A stretch of DNA of 64,000 nt from Pteria penguin (GCA_035048485.1 CM068583.1:62244306-62308305), one strand, 5' to 3'. Numbered from the stretch's first letter, positions 36,470-49,383 are shown. The notes: generated by a model not told the origin, from the letters alone. A program made the numbers and translations.

Positions 36470-36690
36470 TTACTGGTTCTCAAATTAATGTCTCATTGAT
36501 TGGTTACATATAGACTTGCTGATTGGCTACATTTAAGCTTGTTGATTTGCTACGTCTAGATTTTTTGATTGGCTGTATTTATACTTACTGTTTGGTAACA
36601 TTTAAACTTGTTGATTGGTTACATCTAGTAGACTTGCTTATAGGTTATTGCTGGACTGGCTGATTGACTACATTTAGACTTTCTGCTTGA
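36470..36690. repeat. Degenerate about 32-bp repeat
   Basis: Repeated TTGATTGGTTACATCTAGAC-like phrases (CTTGCTGATTGGCTACATTT and variants), about seven decayed units directly after the 78-mer array. Confidence 0.7.
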
Positions 36691-36850
36691 CTGTGTGTAC
36701 TAATCACTTTTTTGTTTAGTATGCACAGTACATGTTAGTAATGCAATACTCCTCAGTATACCATTAAACAATGAAGAACCCATGAAGTCCATTCACAAGT
36801 CATGTATGATCTGTGTTTCCAATATGTGATTGGTACATCCAAATAATTGA

Positions 36851-36854
<4 letters not shown>

Positions 36855-36884
<30 letters not shown>
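36855..36884. repeat. (AT)n microsatellite
   Basis: About 28 bp of alternating AT. Confidence 0.9.
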
Positions 36885-36888
<4 letters not shown>

Positions 36889-36921
36889 AAAATGTAAAGT
36901 TTATTTCATACAGCTTTGTTG

Positions 36922-36927
36922 AATAAA
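36922..36927 (+). terminator. Candidate RhoBTB polyadenylation signal
   Basis: First canonical AATAAA after the RhoBTB stop (1015 bp downstream). An ATTAAA at 36763 is an alternative. Not confirmed by any GU-rich element I can point to. Confidence 0.35.
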
Positions 36928-37023
36928 CACTGATCCATGGTCAAGCTATAAAATGGCCATTGAATCAGAATCAGATTGGCTGTCCACATAATTACAAACC
37001 CACAAATCCATGTATTGCAGCAT

Positions 37024-37107
37024 AGGTGATAAAATTGTGATCCACCTCTGAATCTTACGCCTTACCTAGGACATAAGATTCAGAGACAGATCACAATTTC
37101 ATCACCT
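37024..37107. repeat. 34-bp inverted repeat with 16-nt loop
   Basis: The left arm 37024-37057 (AGGTGATAAAATTGTGATCC ...) and right arm 37074-37107 pair at 30 of 34 positions, with the mismatches clustered in one three-base bulge plus one position. A single long hairpin of pre-miRNA size, or the remnant of a small MITE. Confidence 0.75.
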
Positions 37108-40100
37108 TTGCTTTGCAGTGAAACCAAGAAAATTGGAACCGATGAAAATGGTATTTCACACTGCATAAATTTTTTTAAGAAAAGCATATTGGTACTGAAT
37201 GTGTATAAATTATTTATTGCTGTATGACACGATCAGTATTAAAATGAGATAAGTCCTCTATTAAGTATTTATTTTATGAGCATATGATAAAAACAAAATT
37301 AAAACTTGAAATACGAAATGGAAACCAAAATATATTAAAATATATATGTAAATTTTCCTTCTACATGGTATTAATAAATTACCTATGTGTGACAGTACAG
37401 TAGCAGCTATGAATGATTTTGTTGTCTGTTCTTCTGTCAGATTGTAATAAAGTTTATTGTTCAATTCACTCTTTATTTCTTTGATGACAGGGACTTCATT
37501 TATGTTGTTGAAATATAGTTATCTCAAAAGAAGTTGGTAAATCATTTATGTCTTGGACTATGTGTACACTAATCTTGGTGAATTAATTTCAAAATTGTAG
37601 CATCATTTTCATTTTTATTTTCTGTAATCAAATTAATGAAAGCATTTATACAAAAACAGTACTTTAAATTTGGTAGAGAGTAGAGGTTGTTAAAAGATAT
37701 CATCATGTGTGTACCATGTATGCATGTCATCCTGTGTATACAATGTGTATATTTCTTAAAAGACTAAATACCCACTTCACAAATAATTGAAATAAGCAAA
37801 AGTATTATTGTTTTCCCAGTAGTTCTATTATATACGTATGTGTATAGTTATCTGTCTTGAGGAATTTTTGTCATCATGAGGAAGCTTATATAATAATAAG
37901 ATGTTACAATAATCCAAGGCCAGTGGTATGTCTCAGAGTTTATGTGTTTAATTCCTTTATGTATTATTAAGTAGATTTATACACACTATTTTTGCTTAAT
38001 TAGCACTACTCTGTTTTCTTTCTGACATCAGCTTTGGCAATACCAGTACCTTTATTTTATCCTAATTTTGAAATTTTGTATTATATGTACATGTATAATC
38101 AGTGCTCAATAATTTGGACTCAAGGCATTTTTATTCATTCAGAATATAATTATATACAGAAGATATTAGGACCTCAATTGTTAAGTGGGCAAACAGGCTA
38201 AGCTGGAAATCATCTTCTGATTGTACTGTAACCTAGAACACTTTTCATTTTCTCATGTAAGTTGAAAGTTCAATTTAAAGTTATTGAAGTGGATTGTTAC
38301 ATTATCATAAAGTTTTTTTTTATTTTTATTTATAGAGTACATATAACTTTACATAATGTAACAAGTACATGGATAATGCTAACCTGCATATTCCATTTCT
38401 GTTTACAATAAATTATATATATAATAAAAAAAAATGCTAAACTGCATATTGAAATTTTTTAATATGGAATACTAGTATGGATTACTTTAGAATGCATTTG
38501 TGCAAAAGATATTTTTTTTATTTATTTCTAAACATAGACCTAGTGCATTCAATAAAAAGTTAATGTTTTTGTATACATTAACATTCATTGAGCCAAAGAA
38601 AGTAGAGAAGGCTAATTTCTATCAGTATGTTTTTCCACATTCTTCATTCCTGTATCTATCACTTGTGATTTGATAATATATTTTTTTTATTTTAAAGTAA
38701 GCTATTGTCACAGTGTTCCATCTATCATGCATCTGTCTCTCGTTGTCTGTAGCCTTTTCACATTTTAAACTTCTTCAGAACCACTAAAGAAATTTTGATG
38801 AAACTTGACATGGATGAAGTAGTCAAGGTTCCCCAAAACTTTTGTATTGTTGTAAAGAAATGAATCTAAGCCTGGATGACATGGGCTCAAGAGGGTACCC
38901 TCTTTTGACAAACTTCTTCAGACTGGCTGCATAGATTGTCAAACAGAATGTATTAGAGTGATATGGAAGGTTTTTGGTTCCATTCCCTTATTAAATTTCT
39001 GATGGGGTTTTTTTTTTGTTTTGTTTTGTTTTGTTTTTTTTTTTTTACATGTTTTAGTCTTTTTAGACTATTGGTTTCCACTCTGTTAGACTATTGGTTT
39101 CCACTCTGTCTTTCTGTCTGTCTGTCATGCTGGTATTCCAGATTTTTCTTGGCAACGTTTACAGATATCAAGCTGAAACTTGGCAGCAAACTTCCCTGTG
39201 AGGAGTTACAGATCAAGTTCAGCTTTGGTCACGGTTGACCTACTTTTTCTAGAGTTATTGCCCTTTGTTCAAAATGAGTTTTTCTCACTGAAACGTAGTA
39301 GCAAACTTCCCCATAAGGAGTTAGTTATGAATTTGTTTGGACCAGTATTGCTTTAGCAATACTCTCAAAATGTTGTATTTTCTCCTTATAAACCTGTTGT
39401 ATAGATCAACAGATCAAATTTACCAAAGTGAATTCAAAGGGTGTCTTAAGGAGTGTTGTTTTTGGTTCCATTTAAAAAAAAATGATATTTTGGGGAAATG
39501 GGGCGGGGGATGGTTGACTCTTGTCTTATACTCATTTTTGCACATTTATGGTAGGGATGAATTACTCAAGATCCCTAAAGATGTTAGGTTATTTTTGGAG
39601 GGGGGGAGGGCGAGTCAGATCATCAAAGTTGGATCCAGTATTGGGCAATGTAGGCCCAAGAGGTTACCCTCCTTATGAGGTTAATATTATTCTGAATGCA
39701 TCAGAGTGATCTAAAAGGATGTCTCAAGAAGTTTTGTCACTATCAGTTCCATTCTGGAATAAAATTTTTGCTGTTTTTGGATGTTTTTTCTTTTTTGGAC
39801 TGTGTCATTTTCACTCATTTTCAGGTAGTGTATGATCTGTATATATATCTCAGTTATTTTTACCATGACAATAACATGTACATTGTTTGATGCCAAATAT
39901 GATTTAGTTCAGTTATTCATTTATGTGTACATACAATTCCAACCCTCGGGACTATTCAGTCCTTTCATTTTAAGATAAGAATAGGTTGAGGGATATGCTA
40001 TTATTATGTAGTAATATGCCTTGATGGAATCCTCCCTCAGAACTTGATGAAATATTTTGATGACACTTGGTAGATATAAAGTACTCAAAGTCCCGTACAA

Positions 40101-40984
40101 GTGTTGTTGTTTATTAGGTAATAATGCAATTTTCTTGATTTTTAAAACTTATTTATTACTGTTTATTTGAGCTAGAACTGGCATACAGAAGGATAGCACC
40201 TGCTGGGTGAAATTTTAGGGTAATATATATTTTTGATTTCATTTAACACCTAAACAGGTTGTAGAGCATTTTCTCATTGTAAATCATAAGATCTATGAAA
40301 TGTATAGGTAACTTGAAAATTCTTATTTCATGATTTGATTTTCTTGAGGTTTATAAAAAATTTTCAAGTTTTATTGAATTTGTCTTGTACTACAATGCTT
40401 AAAGTTGATTATTTAAAGTTTTTAGCCATAATTCAGTAGTCAAAAACACAATAAGCAAATAAATATAAGTATCTGCAAACTTTTTCAAGCAGTCAGTTGT
40501 TCATGAATGTGCAAATTCTTTAATTACTTAGGTGAGTAATATAGACCCATTTTACATCTGTCATTTCAGCTTTGTTTTAATATTTGGTATTTGAAACATC
40601 TCTGAATTTTTAAACAGCCTGGTGTAAATATATTTTTATAATCGGAAAATCAGTGTCCTGAAATGTATTCTTAGTCTTTAACTTTCAGTTTTAAAGTCCA
40701 TGTATTTTTTGTTGATTATGTTTTCATTCAGAGTTGATATGCTCATAGATTATCTCCATTACCTTTATTTTACATGTGTATTACTGCGATTAATCCTATT
40801 TTATAAGTTTCTACCTCAATTTGCATTGTACAAATCAAAAGGTACACTAGCATGTTAAGATTGAACTCTGTTTATTGCTTTGTACTTTTTCTTCTAGTGT
40901 CTCTTATCATGGTATGTAAATGTTAAAATAATGGGTAGTAATAATGGGTAATAATAATGGGTAGTAATATTGGGTAATAATAAT
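37108..40984. other. Intergenic region downstream of RhoBTB
   Basis: No gene recognised. From 38700 to 39780 there is a decayed interspersed repeat with words used more than once (TTGGTTCCATT, TCAAACAGAATGTATTAGAG / TCTGAATGCATCAGAGTGAT, CTTGGCAGCAAACTTCCC). Confidence 0.45.
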
Positions 40985-41053
40985 GGGTAGTAATATTGAC
41001 ATTGAGATATATATTTCATGTTTGATAATGTGAAATTTACATATATATTTTTA
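40985..41053 (+). repeat. Direct repeat, left copy
   Basis: GGGTAGTAATATTGACATTG and the next 49 bases recur at 42330-42394 with few differences. Confidence 0.85.
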
Positions 41054-41599
41054 CATTTACATATACTTTAATAAAATTAAAAGAGTAGGGAAAAAGACTC
41101 AAATGAGATACAGGTTGTTTTTCCATTGAGTTTTCTCTTTAAATCTTTAACTTTCACTATAATTTTATTGTGACATTGGTAGTAAAGAGCAGAATATTAT
41201 GCGACCTTCTTGACTATGCTGTAACTTGAATGCAATATATGTTACTAAATCAGTATTAAAGCATTTCTATATTGCAGTAACAGCACTATCATGCTGGGGA
41301 CAATGCCTCAATTATAAGTCTTTAAGATTTCCATTTGACATTGAGGCCACATTATTTGATAAATTCTCTGAAGTTGTGTCTCAGTTTTAAGAAAGACTTG
41401 TGATTACACTTCCATCAAACTCAAAATGAGAAGATTGAGAATGAAAAATGTAATTATTTATAAACAAGATTTCCTTGATTTTCTAAATAGTTCCTTGACA
41501 TTAAGATTTATTTAGGATTAGTTTTTGTTGATTTTTTAAAATTTCTCTGTTTTTTGTTGATGGAGAGAAATACCATATCAAATAATGATACATTGATAC

Positions 41600-42310
41600 A
41601 TTGGTTTAAACAGTATTTATTTAGAAAATCGCATGAATTATATAACATAACACATATATATAGGATTGAGCAACAAGTCTTGGACTTATATAAAGCTCTC
41701 TCCTGAAATCTAACATGAAATTACTAGTATATATAATTGGCCAACATTATATATAATACAAATACAAAAATGAAAATTCATGAATATACATGTAGATTTC
41801 ATGCTTATATTTACCATCTCGTTTAAACCTTATAAATAACAATAAGTGGAAAACGAAAGAAGGAAAAATAAAAAGGGACAAAAGAAAACAGAAAGAAAAA
41901 AATAAATATAGGAAAAGGGTACAGGCTGAAGGTAGTGGATGCTAATCAGATGAGGAGTGAGAAATTCAATCTCTGTTTTCAGGATTTTATTTAAGTGGGA
42001 AAAAAGCCCTGATATTAAATGAATGATATTGATAAAAAAGTGGAAAGTTGACACGTTTCGTGTGATCATGTCTGTAAGATTTATTTAAGAGAATCTATTA
42101 CTATTGATAATGAAATTTTGCACTTGAGCAAATATCTCTCCATTTACATCATCATCATACAGGGGACAACCTGATAACCAGATATTTATGTTTATTTGAA
42201 CTGATAATGTATTGATAGTTCTATTACGTAACTCACTGTGGTTAGTACATTCCAAAAAGAAATGATTTGCCGTTTTGGGGAGACCACAAACACAGTTGTT
42301 TAAATGTTTA
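41600..42310 (-). pseudogene. CR1-like LINE 3' end, C-terminal RT fragment
   Basis: The minus strand encodes CVCGLPKTANHFFLECTNH from about 42300, a Cys/His knuckle typical of the C-terminus of CR1/Jockey-type ORF2 (C-x-C ... H-x4-C), followed by about 90 residues that look like the family's tail with one stop (near 42072). The 3'UTR probably runs to about 41600. The RT core is absent. Confidence 0.65.
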
Positions 42311-42329
42311 AATAGTGTAAGTAATGAGA

Positions 42330-42394
42330 GGGTAGTAATATTGACATTGAGATGTATATTTCATGTTTGAAAATGTGAAATTTACATATTTTTG
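42330..42394 (+). repeat. Direct repeat, right copy
   Basis: Matches 40985-41053; together they flank a 1.28-kb segment holding the CR1-like fragment. Confidence 0.85.
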
Positions 42395-42682
42395 CAGGTT
42401 TATTAGATAATTATGATTGATAAACACACATATTTTACAACTCATAGTGTCCTGAAACCATTAAAGGGGAAGTAAGTTGATTCAGTGTAGAATGAAATAT
42501 TCAGATGAAAATTATCACATATTTTTTGTAAAGTTTTTTTTCTAAGTTTTACAGGTAGTTATGTACTTTACTCAGCAGCCGTTAATACTTTCCACTATAA
42601 TAAGTTGTATACTTGTGTGTCATGTATGAATATTAGCATTAGACAGCCCAGCAATGAGTAATATATATGTATCACTTGTTTT

Positions 42683-42985
42683 GCACATTTCACATGTAAC
42701 ACTTGCTGCTTAAAAGTTGCTTTGCATATTTCATGTGTAGTACTTGCTTTGAATATTTCATATGCAGAGTTGCATTGTGTATTTCATATTTAACACTTAA
42801 TGCTTTGTATATTTCATATGTGATACTTGTTTTGTATATTTCATATGTGATACTTGTTTTGTATATTTCATATGTGATACTTGTTTTGTATATTTCATAT
42901 GTGATACTTGTTTTGTATATTTCATATGTAAGACTTGCTGTGTATATTTCATATGTAAGACTTGCTTTGTATATTTCACTAATGT
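42683..42985. repeat. 27-bp minisatellite, about 11 copies
   Basis: Unit ATACTTGTTTTGTATATTTC plus ATATGTG. Several central copies are identical and the outer copies are diverged. Both strands are open in a frame because 27 is a multiple of three. Confidence 0.93.
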
Positions 42986-43499
42986 ATATGAGCAATGTTA
43001 CTAGCATCAATGCGCTGTTTATAATGTGTGATTTATTCTTGAAACTTAATTAATCTTAGTTAGTTAATTTAAATTGTCTTTAACAAGTCAACACAATTCT
43101 TGTCAGAATTATGGAACAGGTCATTTTATATTTAAAATATACACGTACAATCAACAGAAAGTAAATCGATTTAATTCATTTATTTTGAGACATATGTCTC
43201 ATCAAAAGCAGTATATGCAAAGTATGATAGATAGAAACATAACACAAAAGATTTACACCACAAGGAATATGTATGGAGGGAGAATGACATATTAGTCCTC
43301 ATGGTATGATGATTATGAGATAATAGAAATAAATATACTCATTAGTTAGATATACTTTGATGCATTCATATAAACATATATATATTCATATAAACTCCAG
43401 TAACCTTTCTATTTTTTAATTTGAATTTAAAGAATGGCTGTATGTACATTACGTAAATATTTAGCTATGTCAAATTAATTTCTCTTGTTCTTCTGTTGT

Positions 43500-43715
43500 C
43501 CTGTGACAAGACCTTTCATTGTGTATCAAAATTTTTTACGTTTGACCTTGACCTTCAAGATTGACCCTTTTAGACAAAAATTTTAATCTGGATAATAACT
43601 TTAGAACCATTAGAGACAGTGCTTTAATATTTCACAAGTGTATTTTTTGTGTCAAGACTTTCCATTGGGTATTACAATTTTTGACTTTGTGACCTTGACC
43701 TTGAAGTTTGATCTA
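43500..43715 (+). repeat. R4-type repeat fragment
   Basis: Contains TGACAAGACCTTTCATTG, TTGACCTTGACCTTCAAG, AATAACTTTAGAACCATTAG and a second cycle of the same words. Confidence 0.55.
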
Positions 43716-43861
43716 CTTTTGATTAAAAAAATCAATCAATCAATCAATTTGATTAAAGTGCTGTAGATGAGGTCATTTCAGAGATGAGAGATATGCATTC
43801 AGAGATGATACATGATATTCATAAAAAATTATGCAACAGGTGCTAGGTCTGTACTAATCAG

Positions 43862-43907
43862 AATAATAATAATAATAATAATAATAGTAATAATAATAAT
43901 AATAATT
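43862..43907. repeat. (AAT)n microsatellite
   Basis: About 46 bp of AAT triplets with one AGT interruption. Confidence 0.9.
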
Positions 43908-44229
43908 GAACACTGCCTTGATTGATCAGTTAATGTTGTGTCAAATAAAATAAATATTTCCCTTAGGATGATTAGTTTGCAATTCTTGCCACTAATTGGC
44001 TGCTGTATTTTCTGTACAGACAGCATATCATAATGCTGTTAATTATCATTGTTTTTCTCTGTTTAGAGATATTTTTGTCTGAAGAATGTTTGTTTAAAGT
44101 TCAGCTTTCATTAATCATACTGCATTTTCAGCATGATAGATCAATTTAATTAGATGTAATACATTCATTTGATCATTTCAGGATACTTTTTGTTTAGTGT
44201 GTTTATAAAATGGCAGTGACATGGACATG

Positions 44230-45180
44230 TGAAGAACAAAATATTTGCATATTCCCTAAATCTATTCAAAATATGCTTTACCTTAAACATACTCTATAAA
44301 TCTATTGAAAACTCATGCTGCTACCATACATGCTCTATAAATCTGTCAAAAACTCAAACTAGTACTATAGATATCCTATAAATGCATTGAAAACACATGC
44401 TAGTACTATACATGCTCTGTATAAATCTATTGAAAACACACACTAATACTATAATACTCAGTAAAATTTATTGAAAAACTACCGGTATTGCTAGTGCTAC
44501 ACATACCTTACAAACTTATTAAAAATGCATGCTAGTGCTATACATTGGTTTTATGAATCTATTAAAATAGTAATTGTATACATATATATGTACTGTATAT
44601 TTACTTTATTATTATACATGTGCATTTCCTATAAATCTATTGAAAGCAGTCATTATAGTACATGTATTTACTCTGTAGGTCTATTGATAGCATGTAATGA
44701 TTCTATATATATACTCTGTAAATCTGAAGAAAACAAATGTTGGTTCTGTATTTATACTTTGCAGATTTATTAATATCATATTATAGTACTATGAATTAAT
44801 TCTGTAAATCTATTGAAAGCACATGCTACTACTATGTACACGCTAAATACATGTATGTTGAAAATGCTAGTGCTATATCTTTACTTAATACATGTAAATC
44901 TGTTGAAAGCACAATAAATTATTATACATTTACTATATAAATCTATTGAAACTAATACTAGTGCTGTATATTTACATTATGAATCTATTGAAACACATTG
45001 TAGTACTGTGTATTACTCTTTAAATTCATTAAAACACATCCTAGTACTATACAAATTGTACAAATGTATTAGAAGCACATACTAATCCTATAAATATATA
45101 TACTTTATAGATCTATTTAAAGCACGTTATTGTTATATATACTAAAATACCTAATAAATCTATTACTATACACCAGATAT
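44230..45180. repeat. Long degenerate tandem repeat, unit about 50-65 bp
   Basis: At least fifteen recurrences of ATAAATCTATTGAAAACACA ... GCTAGTACTATACATG with variable spacing. An old decayed satellite-like array; no gene. Confidence 0.8.
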
Positions 45181-45430
45181 ACATGTACTCAATCTTTTGT
45201 AATAATGTGTATTTTCCATTGATTTAGTTGTGGTCTGTGCTACTCAATTCATTGTAGATTGTTATGCATTCTGTGGTGTCATCTGGGTTAATACACTTTG
45301 TTACTGGTTTACATGCAGCATTGAGTTACTAGATACATTTCTCTTCCCTTGTTTGTCAACTTCTTAGCCAAACATAGAAAATATTTATGACCTTAAAATG
45401 ATTTGGTTTTTTGGTCGGAATAATCTTTTT

Positions 45431-45597
45431 GCCAATTTTACATGATGTAAGGAGCAATACCGGACAAATACAAAACTGCCACTTAGATTTGCGTCATATT
45501 ATTGTGACATCACAATCCAAGCGTTATCGTCATAGTGAAAATTCCGGGAAAAAGTGGTTTGTCCGGTACAAGACCCCTTACATCATTTAAAATTGGC
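45431..45597. mobile_element. Small MITE-like element with about 38-bp terminal inverted repeats
   Basis: The left end GCCAATTTTACATGATGTAA ... CCGGACAAA (45431-45467) is the near-perfect reverse complement of TTTGTCCGGTACAAGACCCC TTACATCATTTAAAATTGGC (45558-45597). The interior of about 90 bp is unique and contains ATTGTGA-CA-TCACAAT. Total about 167 bp; transposase superfamily unknown. Confidence 0.7.
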
Positions 45598-46071
45598 AAA
45601 AGCTCTATTGCGTAAGCAATTCCAGACCCTAGTCGTTAAAATAAGCTGTGGGGAACCCGTGGAACGCTGAAAATACCTCCTGGTGTATAAATAGTGCTTC
45701 AATATTTAGAAAAAGCGTGATTAGATTTACTTTTAGTACTTATAATTCATATTGTACGAGTCAATGCAAGATAAGTTTGATCAGATGAGAAAATAAATGT
45801 GCCGTTATTCCATCGATTTACACCAGTTATATTCATGCGCTGGAGGACATGCAGTCTTTCCGAATACTCGACGGAAAGTCCCGAAAAAGTACGATTAACA
45901 TTATTGTGTAGCTGTGTCATAATAAGAAGTACATTACTAGTCCGTACTAGTGTCCGTTGTATTATAATTAATGAAACTAGAGAATATCGCTATTTTTATA
46001 GCAGTGGAATTCGAGGTACTCTACAATCTTCTCGTCACAACGATAAACATACGTCTTGGTAGTTGTTGATG
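45598..46071. other. Unassigned, relatively CG-rich region
   Basis: No gene recognised; the 87-codon frame at 45799 has no familiar sequence. Confidence 0.4.
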
Positions 46072-46085
46072 TGTAATGCTACTAA

Positions 46086-46357
46086 TTGATTGATTGATTT
46101 TTGCTTTACGTCACACCACGAATATTTCACGTATATGGTGACGGCATCTGCCTGATGCGGGGCATACAAATTTTGACCTTTGCAACGGACCCACCCGAAG
46201 CAGTAAGGGATCTTTAACGTGCCATGCATACCACGACACGGGGCCTCGGTTTTTACTGTCTCATCCGAAAGACATGACACCGGCATGACCAGAGCGGGAC
46301 TCGAACCCCGGCCTCCTGATCAGGAGTCCGACGCGATACCACTAGGCCACGCCGGCT
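46086..46357 (-). mobile_element. tRNA-derived SINE, family A, young copy
   Basis: Complete minus-strand copy: head GCCGGCGTGGCCTAGTGGTA, B-box GGTTCGAGTCC, body and TGACGTAAAGCAAAAATC(AATC)n tail. Perfect 14-bp target-site duplication TGTAATGCTACTAA at 46072-46085 and 46358-46371. Confidence 0.96.
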
Positions 46358-46371
46358 TGTAATGCTACTAA

Positions 46372-47027
46372 AAATAGCCAGTTATTTATACATGTGTAGA
46401 CGTCGTTTTCCCAAAATGTACATGTACAGCGGGAGACTTTGTCCAGATTGCTAATTTCATAAGTGATAAGAGAAAATGATAGCGGATTTGTTTGACAAAA
46501 TCGGCAAATGAAAAGGCGAATGGCTTTGATTTGCGATTTCAGGCAAAGAATTCAAGTCAAATATGCTTTAAACATGACATTATAGTTCATTATATAGTTC
46601 GTTATATAGTTATAGTTCTGTTGCATTTCCAAAATGGACCGTCTTTCCCCATACGATCGGATGCTTAGCTGGGCCCATGGTCATGCGGATTTGACCTCGT
46701 ATGTCTCGGAAAGTGCTTGGAGTTTTTAAATGAAATTTGGTGTCATTGTACATTAATTCTTTATGTGTGAATGGACGAAAGCCCGAAGGCGATGCATCAA
46801 GTCCTTCATTATTTTTGTTTTTTCTGTTCAACGCAGACCGTGTTTTTGTCAATACTGATCCTAAACATTACACGCTTGGTGTGTGATCTCTTGGTGGATC
46901 ACGACTTTATTACCTTTGATGTACTTGACCATACAATTCCGACCTTGAGGACTTTCAAGTCCTTTCATTTATGTGTTGAGGTTTCTGTATGCATTTATAT
47001 GCATAAAGTGAGTAAAAAGAGTATATG

Positions 47028-47028
<1 letters not shown>
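46372..47028. other. Unassigned
   Basis: No recognisable gene or repeat. The overlapping short frames near 46610-47028 look like chance. Confidence 0.4.

Positions 47029-47112
<84 letters not shown>
47029..47112. repeat. Long (AT)n microsatellite
   Basis: About 84 bp of uninterrupted AT; prone to slippage and cruciform extrusion. Confidence 0.97.
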
Positions 47113-47117
<5 letters not shown>

Positions 47118-47879
47118 CATAGTTGTAGAATTGTACTTACTTTTTGTGACCCCACCAGGCATGGGCAAGCGCATTAAGTATTAAACTTTGTCTGCCCTTT
47201 TGTCCTTCCATCCTTCTTCTGGATGATTATTAACGCTTATCCAGACTAAATTTAGATATATAGATACATAAACGGAGAAGATGCCTATCGATTTGCAGGT
47301 CAACAATCTAAGGTCAAGGTTACTTCTAGTAAAAATAGATTAAAATTATTGGTTTCCAGATGAAATCGAAGGTTCCTTGTATTCTCTCCCAATGATATTT
47401 GGATATATGGTTACTTATTAAAAGGAAAAGGTTACTTTTGAGGTAAATATATTAAAAGTCAGGGTCACCACTGGTCAAAGTCAAGGTCACCACTGGTCAG
47501 AATAGTCTTCACTGATTTCCAAATGATGTTAAGTACTATGCATCCTATACAAAATATATTTGCATTCTGTTCAAGCTTCTTTATTCTCAGAAACTGGTGA
47601 ATACAATAGTATCGGGACAACCATATATACACATACATGTATATACAATATCAAATAAATAAAGTGTTCAGACATATTAAATGCAAATAAATTTCAGAGA
47701 CAGTAAGAGCATCAAGTCGGTGGAGCTACGTTTTCGAATATAATCTTAATAAGATTAAGACAATGACATCATTAGATTACATTATTTGCCATTAAGAATT
47801 TAGATGCATTCTGTAATATCTTTAAATAAAGTTGTATCTGTTATGTAAATGATGTGTACAGTTAAAAGATAATGGAATC
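47113..47879. other. Unassigned
   Basis: Carries short AGGTCAAGGTTACTTC / GGTCACCACTGGTCA repeat words (47300-47510). No gene recognised. Confidence 0.45.
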
Positions 47880-49260
47880 CATCTCCAATTTCTAAAATTG
47901 AAGCCAAGAGCCAATTGGTTTTTTTTTTCCTTGCGAAAGCAAAGACTGAATGAATTCAGCTTCGTATGAGTAAAGGAATATGTCAACCAGATGCGGAGCA
48001 CAGTTAGTGCCCATTGGAATGCCGACAATTTGTGGAAAAATCTTTCCTCCAAACACCACAAAAATGTTATCGATAAGATAGTTCAACATCTGGATGACAA
48101 CTGTTTCAGTGTATTTATTTTTGGAATCAGAATTTTCCCTAACAGTAAGTTTTATCATGGCCTATATAACTATATATTTGAATTTGCGGCTTCCGTTTTT
48201 ACTAGTAAATGCATTTTGAATAATTTCCGCTAATCTCTTTTAATTTCTGATGAGGGATCGTTGTGTAAAGAGTCAAAAAGTCAAAAGACTTGATGGAGTG
48301 AATTTTAGTAAAACTTTTTGATTTTAGATGTTTTAACAACTCTTTTGAATTTTTAAGGATCCACATTTGATTAATTCCACTTCTGGAATACACTGTTTCG
48401 TAATATCTATGAAGGCCAGATTTAATTTCTGATAATATTTTTGTGAGTAGCATCGATACAGATTTTGTGGAAAACTTCGAGGAACCAGCGATAAAGCGTT
48501 GTTTGTAGGGATTTTGTGCATTTTTGGAATGCAGTACAAATATGGAAGTTCTAAATTTAATTTATTTGTGTCAATACCAAACATATTGAGGACAGATTAA
48601 TGATTCTGAAGTACTTCCGAAACCGAAAAGTTCGTGAGAGTATAAGTAGGATTTCCTGGAGCTGAATTTAATCCTAATTCTTTCACTAGGCTGTCAAAGT
48701 AATATTTCTTACAAGTAAATGTATAATTATTAGACGCTTTATCTGCTGGTGTAATGATATAATGTTCTTGGAGGAAGGTAAGTTCTCTGACAACATCAGG
48801 ATCTTTAAAAATAGATTCGAATCTGGTGTTTACAGAGCCTTGTAATTTTTTAATTTTTGATCTCAGCAGGACTGCAATAGATTTTACCCATTCCGAAAGA
48901 GTGTCGACATGTACTTCCTCTTTTTTGCCCATCGTGTGGCATATTACTCGCAGCAGTTCATAATATTATCAAAATTTTGGCTTCATGTGAATGATCTGGG
49001 TTCTCTGTATTTTGCACCTTTAAGTAAAAGTTCTCTTAATTTAGTGTTTTTAACAATATCAAGATCATCAGTAATGGCATGGCCACAAGGAGAATATACA
49101 AAATTAGATGAGGAACATGCACACGGTTGAGGATGGCATGCAGAGTTGCTAAGATCAAGACACTGTAGAAACCCTTTGCAATCATAAATTTTGGATGCAA
49201 CTGATGGTATGTAGCTATAACCTTACCATCTACCTGTTTCAATTTGAAAGCAATGATTAG
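47880..49260 (-). pseudogene. Penelope-like retroelement relic (RT region)
   Basis: Read on the minus strand through several frames: NFVYSPCGHAITDDLDIVKN and LRELLLKGAKYREP (about 49020-49190), DPDVVRELTFLQEHYIITPA plus DKASNN (48700-48800), ELPYLYCIPKMHKIP (48530-48560), SRSGINQMWILKNSKELLKH and FDFLTLYTTIPHQKLKE (48230-48410), then GIPMGTNCAPHLVDIFLYSY (47950-48030). These are ordered landmarks of Penelope-like RTs. At least four frame changes and stops are present, and I do not see the catalytic Asp-Asp motif that should follow; no GIY-YIG domain seen. Clearly dead. Confidence 0.85.
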
Positions 49261-49383
49261 ATGTGTGAAATTTACAAAACGTTATACGATTACTATCATC
49301 AAGAATATCCCTTCCAGTTATCTTGTATTAAAATATTCTTGATTCATGTGAATATGCTAATATCTTTCTTGGCAATGCCCATG

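Noticed and set aside
42690..43053. Overlapping ORFs on both strands
   Set aside because: They come from the 27-bp array; no independent support.
45799..46062. 87-codon ORF in a more CG-rich stretch
   Set aside because: No recognisable sequence, no splice partners seen, and it runs towards a SINE; insufficient support.
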